This document shows, piece after piece, positions 7,168 through 14,376 of a DNA stretch of 14,376 bases. The DNA lies in contig JANXOQ010000464.1 in assembly GCA_025357775.1 (NCBI GenBank), positions 1 through 14,376 on the forward strand, given 5' to 3'. How positions within the stretch are numbered: the stretch's first letter is position 1; each line of letters starts with the position of its first letter. A program made the position numbers and the translations under genes. The DNA comes from Ferruginibacter sp. GTDB lineage: Bacteria > Bacteroidota > Bacteroidia > Chitinophagales > Chitinophagaceae. The notes below the pieces were generated by a model, which was not told the origin of the DNA, did no database searches, and saw only the letters and a program-made list of their open reading frames with translations.

Positions 7168-7266
7168 ATGAATAAAAAAATCTCAAATATTATGATGAAG
7201 TGTTGTATGTGTTGCATGTGTATGCGACCTGCAAGGCTTATGTATAATATGGAGAATATATTTTAA
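7168..7266 (+). CDS. Met/Cys-rich leader peptide of the metYX attenuator
   Basis: This 32-codon ORF encodes a peptide whose residues 9-19 are MMKCCMCCMCM: five Met and five Cys codons in eleven. Three more Met codons are at positions 1, 25 and 28. Methionine and cysteine are the products of the pathway the downstream genes serve, as in trp, his and leu leader peptides. The ATG at 7168 is preferred because it follows the promoter by the expected distance, but an internal start at 7192 would keep the whole Met/Cys run. Codons 22-24 (GCA AGG CTT, 7231-7239) are the strand that can pair with the terminator's 5' arm. The TAA at 7264 lies about 30 nt before the terminator stem. The product is presumably unimportant as a protein; the act of translation is the signal. 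Confidence 0.85.
   Translation: MNKKISNIMMKCCMCCMCMRPARLMYNMENIF
7211..7228 (+). promoter_or_regulatory. leader hairpin inside the Met/Cys codon run
   Basis: GTTGCAT (7211-7217) can pair with ATGCGAC (7222-7228) in a 7-bp stem with one G-U pair and a GTGT loop. It covers codons 15-20 of the leader ORF, so a ribosome stalled on the Met/Cys codons would melt it. It could serve as the pause hairpin of a trp-like attenuator. The stem is short, and its role is inferred. Confidence 0.45.
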
Positions 7267-7305
7267 TAAAAATTTTTACTTTCCAACTTTTTATAAAAGC
7301 CTTGC
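7231..7305 (+). promoter_or_regulatory. antiterminator pairing of the metYX leader
   Basis: GCAAGGCTT (7231-7239) is perfectly complementary over 9 bp to AAGCCTTGC (7297-7305), the 5' arm of the terminator. Its sequence copies the terminator's own 3' arm GCAGGGCTT (7315-7323), with one change that replaces a G-U pair by A-U. The two structures exclude each other. A ribosome held at the early Met/Cys codons would leave 7231-7239 free to take the terminator's 5' arm. A ribosome that passes over these codons (22-24) would block it and let the terminator form. Confidence 0.75.
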
Positions 7306-7329
7306 TACAAAATAGCAGGGCTTTTTTTT
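7295..7329 (+). terminator. intrinsic terminator (attenuator) before metY
   Basis: AGCCTTGCTA (7298-7307) pairs with TAGCAGGGCT (7313-7322) around a CAAAA loop. The stem is 10 bp with one G-U pair and can be extended by three A-T pairs. A run of eight T residues follows (7322-7329). It is a standard intrinsic terminator, lying between the promoter and metY with 49 nt left to the metY ATG. A terminator in this position only makes sense if it is conditional. Confidence 0.9.
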
Positions 7330-7366
7330 ATGTTTATATTTTTCACAATCATTTATTAATAATTAA

Positions 7367-8682
<1,316 letters not shown>

Positions 8683-8683
<1 letters not shown>

Positions 8684-9678
8684 TGACTAAATTATTTGAA
8701 AGCAATAAAACTTTTACATTAGAAAATGGTAAGCAACTAGATAATTTGGTAGTTGCTTACCATACCTATGGGGAATATAAAAAAGGTATAACACCCGTTA
8801 TTTGGGTATGCCATGCGCTTACTGCCAACTCAGATGTGGCAGACTGGTGGAGCAATATATTTGGTGTACATAAAATACTTGATCCCAGTAAATATTTTAT
8901 TGTTTGTGCAAATAATTTGGGTTCATGCTATGGAAGTACATCTCCTATAAGTTTGCAAAATATAAATTCTAAAAAGTATGGAAAATCTTTTCCTGCTGTT
9001 ACTATAAAAGATTTAACTGCTATGCATATTGCATTAAAAAATTATTTAGATATTGATGAAATATTTTTACTAATTGGTGGTAGCATGGGTGGACAACAAG
9101 CTTTGGAGTGGGCTATACAAAAGCCAGCAACAATAAAAAATTTAGTATTGCTTGCAACCAATGCAAAGCACTCCCAATGGGGCATTGCTTTTAATGAAGC
9201 ACAACGTATGGCTATTGAATGTGGAAAAGACGGCTTAGAAATAGCTAGAGCAATAGCTATGTTAAGTTATAGAAATTATGAAATGTATGAGCGTACTGCA
9301 AAGCCAAATGAAACTGTGGGTAATTATGGTGCAGCATCCTACCAGCGTCATCAAGGAGAAAAGCTTGCATTACGATTTGATGCAGATTGTTATTATGTTT
9401 TAAGCGCAGCAATGGATAGCCATGATGTAGGTAGAAACAGAGAAAGTATTGAAGTAGCTTTATCAAAAATTACTGCAAACACTTTGGTAATAGGCATTGC
9501 AACTGATATATTATTTCCTATAAAAGAACAAGTGCTATTACATGATAACATACCAAACTCAACCTTAGAGCTAATCGATTCTCCTTATGGGCATGATGGA
9601 TTTTTAACTGAAGGAGAAAAAATAAATAACATTATTTTCAATTTTCTAAAAAAAGAAAAAAGTAATGTTTATGCGTAA
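8683..9678 (+). CDS. metX: homoserine O-acetyltransferase
   Basis: This 331-aa alpha/beta-hydrolase-fold enzyme acetylates homoserine from acetyl-CoA, supplying the substrate of MetY. The nucleophile elbow is IGGSMGGQQALEW (Ser134). The remaining triad residues are in ATDILFPIKEQ (Asp275) and SPYGHDGFLTE (His304). Other marks are WVCHALTANSDVADWW, NNLGSCYGSTSP and FDADCYYVLSAAMDSHDVGR. It is slightly shorter than the common 350-380 aa, mainly from a compact N-terminus. Gene context, rather than any residue I can point to, favours acetyl over succinyl specificity: MetY beside it uses O-acetylhomoserine. A long hairpin terminator follows about 50 nt after the stop. Confidence 0.93.
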
Positions 9679-9730
9679 AATTGTAGAATACATATTTGAT
9701 TAATAATTTATAACAAAGTATGAATAAAAC

Positions 9731-9772
9731 TAAAATGGTGCAACTTTTATTTTATAAAATTGCACCATTTTA
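9731..9772 (+). terminator. long hairpin terminator after metX
   Basis: TAAAATGGTGCAA (9731-9743) and TTGCACCATTTTA (9760-9772) form a perfect 13-bp stem. Inside it TTTTAT (9745-9750) can pair with ATAAAA (9754-9759), giving a nearly continuous 19-bp hairpin with one bulged base and a three-base loop. The A and T runs at both feet let it work in either direction, so it may also stop transcription arriving from the minus-strand paaZ operon. Confidence 0.75.
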
Positions 9773-9910
9773 CAATTGTGTTTCTTTATTTACAGCTTTA
9801 CAAACTATTTAAATATACGTATCACATTATTTTAAAAAAAAACTAAAGGATATGATTTTGAATAATTCAAATAAAAAAAGTTCCCTAACAAGGCTTTTAA
9901 AACAATGTTT

Positions 9911-10681
9911 TTATTTTGCTTTAAACTGATTTATTGCGTTCTTACTAAACTCACTTAAAATTAATTTGCCACTTATGAGTGCACGTTCATGTAAGAGTGT
10001 GTCCCAGTTTTCTGTTCCTTTCCAAAACACTTTTTTAAGTTCTGTCATTGCTTGTGGGTTGCTATGCGCCAATGTATTTGCCAAGCGTTTTATTGACTCA
10101 TCCATGTTTTCTATGTTCTCATGCACTTCTGCAAACAAGCCTTTTTTCTTTGCCCACTCACTATTGCGCCAGCTTGTAGCATCTATTGCCAATGCACTAA
10201 ATGCTGAGGTTCCAATTTTTCTTTCTACTGCTGGACCTACTACAAATGGACCAATGCCTACAGCCAATTCACTTAGTTTTACATCTGCAGATGTTACTGC
10301 TATTGCATAATCTGCGGCAGCAGCTATACCTACACCGCCTCCTACACACTTGCCTTGTATACGAACAATAATAAATTTAGGACAGCGACGCATGTTATTA
10401 ATCACATTTGCAAACCCAGTAAAAAAAGCTTCTCCTTCTTTTTCATTTTGTATTTGTGTTAGTTCATCAAAAGACGCACCAGCACAAAAAGTTTTATCTC
10501 CGCTACTTTTTATTACAATTACTTTTGTTTCATTGTGCGTGCCTGCAAAGTGTATTTCGTGTGCAAGTTTTTCCAACTGCTTTGCAGGCATAGAATTACT
10601 CTGTGGATGGCTAAATTCTATTGTTGTAATACCTGCATGGGTTTCGGAAATTACGTACGCTTCTGTTGTAGTTTCAGACAT
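9911..10681 (-). CDS. enoyl-CoA hydratase/isomerase (crotonase) family protein, PaaG/PaaF-like context
   Basis: This 256-aa crotonase-fold protein is probably cytosolic. Family marks are the first oxyanion-hole loop TFCAGASFDEL (64-74), the second loop IQGKCVGGGVGIAAAADYAI (108-127) and KLSELAVGIGPFVVGPAVER (135-154). Glu138 in SEL corresponds to the second catalytic glutamate of enoyl-CoA hydratases. The position of the first glutamate, after the GGG, is Val117 or a neighbour, so simple hydratase chemistry may be altered and an isomerase role is possible. The ATG lies 14 nt after the paaZ stop, so the two are one operon. This suggests a step in phenylacetyl-CoA breakdown, such as PaaG isomerase or PaaF hydratase, but the residues do not settle which. 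No gene symbol is given for that reason. Confidence 0.8.
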   Translation of the reverse strand: MSETTTEAYVISETHAGITTIEFSHPQSNSMPAKQLEKLAHEIHFAGTHNETKVIVIKSSGDKTFCAGASFDELTQIQNEKEGEAFFTGFANVINNMRRCPKFIIVRIQGKCVGGGVGIAAAADYAIAVTSADVKLSELAVGIGPFVVGPAVERKIGTSAFSALAIDATSWRNSEWAKKKGLFAEVHENIENMDESIKRLANTLAHSNPQAMTELKKVFWKGTENWDTLLHERALISGKLILSEFSKNAINQFKAK

Positions 10682-10695
10682 AATTAATATTTTAT

Positions 10696-12777
10696 TTACA
10701 ATTTATATTCCTTCATCTCCACCATCGTCAATATTGTTCCCACACCTACAGCCTCATCTGCATCATCAAAAATTTCTACCAACCATTTTACAATTCCTTT
10801 TGGTATATCTTGCCCATGTACAAAAGCTATATCTGGGTTTACATCTTTTAGCTCTTGTGGTATTTTTTCTTTACATGTAAAACGAATATAAATACTATTG
10901 CCAGCATACACAGGTTTTGTAAACCGCAATTCATCAATACCATAATTTAGTAATACAGGATTTTTTTCAAAACTATCTACAAACAAACCTGCTGCTGCAC
11001 TCATTATAAAATAACCATGCGCCACTTGCTCTGTAAACATGGTGCCAGTAAAATCAGTATTTGTTTTATGTGCATAAAAATGATCTCCACTTAGCTTAGC
11101 AAACGCATCAATATCTTCGGACGTTATTAAGCGTTTTTTACTAATGAGTTGGTCACCAATTTTTATTTCTTCAAAATATTTTTTAAATGGATGTTTATCA
11201 TCAATATTTCCAGTAGCATGTGTTTGATAAATATTGGTAATGGCTGTAATCATATCTGGCGAACCTTGTATAGCAGTACGTTGCATATAATGTTTTACAC
11301 CACGTAAGCCGCCCATTTCCTCACCACCACCTGCACGCCCAGGCCCACCATGTACAAGACTTGGTAGTGGGCTACCATGCCCAGTACTTTCTTTTGCACA
11401 GGCAGCATTTAACACCAATATTCTACCATGCTGTGTGGCAGCACCTATTACATATTGCTTTGCAATAGCCGCATCAGCAGTTACAATTGAAGAACACAAA
11501 CTACCCTTGCCCATTTTGCTTAAGGCAATCGCATCGTAAATATCTTTATAAGGCATGATGGTACTTACGGGGCCAAATGCTTCTATATTATGTGGTTCAA
11601 AACTGTTGAAAGGATTTGTATTCAACATTAATAACGGACTTAAAAACGCTCCAACTTTTTCATCTGCATCTATTAACGAAACACTATCTAATGAACCATA
11701 AATAATTTGTGACGATGCTAATATTTTTTGTACTTGGCTACGTACATCATTACGCTGCTCTTGCCCTGCAAGCGCACCCATGCGTACTTTTTCGTTTAGC
11801 GGGTTTCCAATTGTGGTTTTATCAAGTTCTTTTGCTATTGCTTTTTGTACATCTTCTATTTTATTTTCTGGTATAAATATGCGACGAATACCCGTACATT
11901 TTTGCCCAGCTTTTACTGTCATTTCTTTACGTATTTCTTTTATAAAAATATCCCACTCGGGCATGTTTGGCTCTACATCACTACCGAGTACAATGCAGTT
12001 TAAAGAATCAGCTTCCATATTAAATGGTACACTTTCATTTAAAATTGTTGGGTGACTTTTTAGTTTTACACCCGTACTTGCAGAACCTGTAAACGTAACC
12101 ACATCTTGGCTATTTACAAAATTGAGCATATTGCCAGCACTGCCACAAATGAGCTGTAGCGCCCCTTCTGGCAAAATACCCGATGCAATAATTTCCTTTA
12201 CTACTGCTTCTGTAAGATATGAAGTAACGGTAGCAGGCTTTACGACGGCAGGCACACCTGCCAATAAATTGCAAGCAATTTTTTCCAGCATTCCCCACAC
12301 AGGAAAATTATATGCATTAATATGAACAGCCACACCTTCCTTTGGCACCAAAATATGATGTCCCATAAAGCTGTTTTCCTTCCCAAGATTTATAGCATCA
12401 CCATCAAGGCAAAAAGTTTCGTTGGGTAATTTCCTTCTTAGCGTAGCATTGCTAAATAAATTTCCAATACCACCTTCAATATCTATCCAACTATCTACCC
12501 TTGTAGCACCGCTTTGATAACTAATGGCGTAAAAAGTTTCTTTATGTTTTAGCAATTGTAATGCAAGCGCACGAAGCATTCTACCTCGTTCTTGAAAAGT
12601 CATTTTGCGCAATGCAGGGTTACCAATTTCTCTTGCATATTTTAATATGCTTTCAAAATCTAATCCTTGCGAAGTGGCATGTGTAATAGTATGTCCATTT
12701 ACTGCATTAAACAATTCTGTTCCTTCGCCATCCCCTTCAATCCATTTTCCTGTAATGTAGTTTCCTAGTTTTTGCAT
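10696..12777 (-). CDS. paaZ: bifunctional oxepin-CoA hydrolase / 3-oxo-5,6-dehydrosuberyl-CoA semialdehyde dehydrogenase
   Basis: The protein is 693 aa from the ATG at 12777. The open frame can begin two codons earlier at a TTG, which is less likely. Residues below use that longer numbering. The N-terminal aldehyde dehydrogenase domain (about 1-520) carries NAYNFPVWGMLEKIA, FTGSASTGVKL, the general base in FNMEADSLN (Glu257) and the nucleophile in KAGQKCTGIRR (Cys296). The C-terminal MaoC-like hydratase domain (about 530-695) has AKLSGDHFYAHKTNTDF with the Asp567/His572 pair and TEQVAHGYFIMSAAAGLF. Domain order and length match E. coli PaaZ. The enzyme hydrolytically opens oxepin-CoA and oxidises the resulting aldehyde. 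It heads an operon with the crotonase-family gene. The monooxygenase genes for the preceding step are not in the window. Confidence 0.95.
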   Translation of the reverse strand: MQKLGNYITGKWIEGDGEGTELFNAVNGHTITHATSQGLDFESILKYAREIGNPALRKMTFQERGRMLRALALQLLKHKETFYAISYQSGATRVDSWIDIEGGIGNLFSNATLRRKLPNETFCLDGDAINLGKENSFMGHHILVPKEGVAVHINAYNFPVWGMLEKIACNLLAGVPAVVKPATVTSYLTEAVVKEIIASGILPEGALQLICGSAGNMLNFVNSQDVVTFTGSASTGVKLKSHPTILNESVPFNMEADSLNCIVLGSDVEPNMPEWDIFIKEIRKEMTVKAGQKCTGIRRIFIPENKIEDVQKAIAKELDKTTIGNPLNEKVRMGALAGQEQRNDVRSQVQKILASSQIIYGSLDSVSLIDADEKVGAFLSPLLMLNTNPFNSFEPHNIEAFGPVSTIMPYKDIYDAIALSKMGKGSLCSSIVTADAAIAKQYVIGAATQHGRILVLNAACAKESTGHGSPLPSLVHGGPGRAGGGEEMGGLRGVKHYMQRTAIQGSPDMITAITNIYQTHATGNIDDKHPFKKYFEEIKIGDQLISKKRLITSEDIDAFAKLSGDHFYAHKTNTDFTGTMFTEQVAHGYFIMSAAAGLFVDSFEKNPVLLNYGIDELRFTKPVYAGNSIYIRFTCKEKIPQELKDVNPDIAFVHGQDIPKGIVKWLVEIFDDADEAVGVGTILTMVEMKEYKL

Positions 12778-12780
12778 ATT

Positions 12781-12788
12781 CAAAAGTA
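12781..12788 (-). promoter_or_regulatory. possible -7 promoter element abutting the paaZ start
   Basis: TACTTTTG on the minus strand matches TAnnTTTG and ends 3 nt before the ATG at 12777. If used, the transcript would start at or next to the start codon and be leaderless. No -33 TTTG is seen at the usual spacing, and an eight-base motif with four fixed Ts is frequent in such AT-rich DNA, so chance is a real alternative. Confidence 0.3.
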
Positions 12789-12912
12789 GGGTAGATTTTT
12801 GTATGTTTTACTATATTATAAAACTAATTTACTATCTCTTTCCATAATAAGTATTTAACAAATTCTTATTGAAATATGTAGTAAAGAAATTTATCGTAGA
12901 CTTATTCTTTTA

Positions 12913-12920
12913 TAAATTTG
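12913..12920 (+). promoter_or_regulatory. -7 promoter element for batD
   Basis: TAAATTTG matches TAnnTTTG and lies 20 nt before the batD ATG, giving a leader of roughly 15 nt. It lies in the 163-bp region between the divergent paaZ and batD genes. No good -33 element is visible. Confidence 0.5.
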
Positions 12921-12940
12921 CAAATTATTTTATATTTTTT

Positions 12941-14376
12941 ATGAAACTATTTTTTACTAAATTTTTTTATTCTTGTCTAATTGTGTTTGCTCCTTTTTTT
13001 TTGCATGCACAAACTAAGTTTACTGCAAGCATATCTCCAGTTAATGCCGCAAAAGACGAATACATTACAGTAACACTTTCTGTAGAAAATGGAAATAATA
13101 TCCAAAAAATATCTCAACCAGATTTTATAGATTTTAATTTAGTGAGTGGCCCAAATCAATCATCGTCTATGATAAATATAAATGGAGTAGTTACGCAAAC
13201 TATTTCACTTAGCTATGTATTACAACCAAAAAAAACGGGCAATTTTTCAATAGCTGCATCTACTGCATTAGTAGATGGTAAATTGTATAAAAGTAATGCA
13301 GTAAAAGTTTTTGTAAGTAATCAAAAATCTAATAATCCGCAGCAGCAAACTAATACCTCACCATTTGCAGCTACAGATTTTTTTGATGAGCCTGCACCTC
13401 GAAAAATATACGACGATTATATTTTACGAAATGGTGAAACAGTACAAAATAAAGTAGATAAAAATATGCAGCTAAAAGCATTGACCGATAAAACTATTTG
13501 TTATGTAGGTGAACCCATTATTGCAACCTATAAGCTTTATACAAGATTGCAGAGTGAGAGTGTCTTATCTAAAAACCCAAGCTTTAATGGATTTTCGGTT
13601 ATTGATATTGTGCAAAGTACAAACTACCAATCTAGCAATATGCATGAAATGCTTAATGGGCGTGAGTTTAACGTTTATGAAATACGCAAGGTTCAATTAT
13701 ATCCATTAATAGCAGGCGATTTTACTTTAGAAACTGCTACGCTTGATAATAAACTCACTTTTATACAATATGATAATAATGCATCTAATTATGGTAGTTC
13801 TTTTAACGAAACAGTAAGCCTTAGTAGTAAACCAGTAAACATAAAAGTAAAGCCTTTGCCAAACGTAGGCAAGCCAGAAAATTTTAATGGGGCTGTGGGT
13901 AATTTTACCTTTGAGGCATCTGTAGAGAAAAATAATTTGTCTACAGATGATATGGGCAAATTAATTATTACTATTGCTGGAAAAGGTAATATGCAATTAC
14001 TTACCTCTCCTAAAATACAATGGGGTAAAAGCTTTGAGCCATTTGAAATAAAAGTAACTGACAATACAGATAATAAAACAATACCTGTAAGCGGCAGTAA
14101 AACTTTTGAAATACTATTTGTAATTACTGACACTGGTATTAATACTATACCAGCAATAGAGTTTAGTTATTTTGACCCCACAACAAGTACTTATAAAAAA
14201 GTTTCATCATCGGCTATTAATTTGAAAATAACAAAAGGTAATCGAAAAATTGTAAGCGAAATTGCAATTAAAAAAAAACAAAAGTCATCCTCTTTGATTA
14301 ATGATTTTTTTAAACATAGTTGGATGATTATTGCACTAGTAGTTACTATCATATTACTAAGTATATTTTTTGGGAG
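12941..14376 (+). CDS. batD: BatD family protein, N-terminal 478 residues (cut by window end)
   Basis: An open frame runs from the ATG at 12941 to the window edge without a stop. Residues 1-24 (MKLFFTKFFYSCLIVFAPFF, LHAQ) are a signal peptide with cleavage after HA. The next part shows the BatD pattern: FTASISPVNAAKDEYITVTL, SQPDFIDFNLVSGPNQSSS, then SLSYVLQPKKTGNFSIAAST and a YKSNAVKVFV strand. After it come further beta-sandwich repeats (ICYVGEPIIATYKLYTRLQ, VGNFTFEASVEKNNLSTDD). A membrane helix lies at about 459-477 (WMIIALVVTIILLSIFF). This fits a periplasmic protein anchored near its C-terminus. BatD belongs to the Bat (Bacteroides aerotolerance) system, usually batABCDE. Here it starts a transcription unit with no batA-C upstream, so it is either separated from them or heads a rearranged cluster. 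The usual length near 600 aa suggests about 100 more codons outside. Confidence 0.9.
   Translation, partial: MKLFFTKFFYSCLIVFAPFFLHAQTKFTASISPVNAAKDEYITVTLSVENGNNIQKISQPDFIDFNLVSGPNQSSSMININGVVTQTISLSYVLQPKKTGNFSIAASTALVDGKLYKSNAVKVFVSNQKSNNPQQQTNTSPFAATDFFDEPAPRKIYDDYILRNGETVQNKVDKNMQLKALTDKTICYVGEPIIATYKLYTRLQSESVLSKNPSFNGFSVIDIVQSTNYQSSNMHEMLNGREFNVYEIRKVQLYPLIAGDFTLETATLDNKLTFIQYDNNASNYGSSFNETVSLSSKPVNIKVKPLPNVGKPENFNGAVGNFTFEASVEKNNLSTDDMGKLIITIAGKGNMQLLTSPKIQWGKSFEPFEIKVTDNTDNKTIPVSGSKTFEILFVITDTGINTIPAIEFSYFDPTTSTYKKVSSSAINLKITKGNRKIVSEIAIKKKQKSSSLINDFFKHSWMIIALVVTIILLSIFFG

Noticed and set aside
9722..9814. Plus-strand 30-codon ORF after metX (ATG at 9722)
   Set aside because: It is made largely of the long terminator hairpin, has no composition suggesting a protein, and is better explained as terminator sequence.
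9852..9929. Plus-strand 25-codon ORF starting at an ATG after AAAGGAT
   Set aside because: The purine run is too close to the ATG to act as a normal ribosome site. The frame also runs into the 3' end of the crotonase-family gene on the other strand.
10350..10880. Plus-strand 176-codon frame spanning the paaZ and crotonase gene junction
   Set aside because: It runs antisense across two well-supported genes and has a Cys/Ser/Pro-rich composition typical of antisense reading.

Overview
The window looks like the chromosome of a free-living member of the Bacteroidota, most likely near the Chitinophagaceae. The reasons are the strong AT bias, promoters of the TAnnTTTG type characteristic of this phylum, few Shine-Dalgarno sequences, and phylum-typical genes (DUF4290, DUF6427-like, BatD). 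No rRNA, tRNA or CRISPR array was seen, and no complete insertion sequence. The placement is by recognition, not by a search.

Layout. (1) Positions 1-1041: an integron-cassette-like unit on the minus strand. It holds a small 77-aa ORF and a DUF2335 membrane protein, followed by a 187-bp imperfect inverted repeat built like an attC site; a second half-site lies at the other end. A promoter-like motif at 1089-1096 points into the unit. (2) 1318-3843, minus strand: a secreted protein of unknown function and a DUF6427-like multi-pass membrane protein, probably one operon. (3) 4344-5537, minus: a PaaJ/PcaF-type thiolase with two diverged copies of a short repeat at its start. (4) 5661-6091, minus: a heavily decayed fragment of murA lying directly downstream of a DUF4290 gene (6207-7004). 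(5) 7143-9678, plus: a methionine biosynthesis unit, metY-metX, preceded by what appears to be a complete transcription attenuator. (6) 9911-12777, minus: paaZ followed closely by an enoyl-CoA hydratase/isomerase-family gene. (7) 12941-end, plus: the first 478 codons of batD, cut by the window edge.

How the genes work together. MetX makes O-acetylhomoserine and MetY sulfhydrylates it to homocysteine. The 32-codon leader ORF upstream is packed with Met and Cys codons. It overlaps a segment that can pair perfectly with the 5' arm of an intrinsic terminator in front of metY. This is the layout of ribosome-mediated attenuation, here apparently sensing both sulfur amino acids, and it is the most interesting element of the window. 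PaaZ, the crotonase-family protein and the thiolase fit the lower half of the phenylacetyl-CoA pathway, but the ring-epoxidase genes (paaABCDE) and the ligase (paaK) are not in the window.

Limits: all homology statements come from reading translations and recalling family motifs. No alignments, folding energies or database searches were run.
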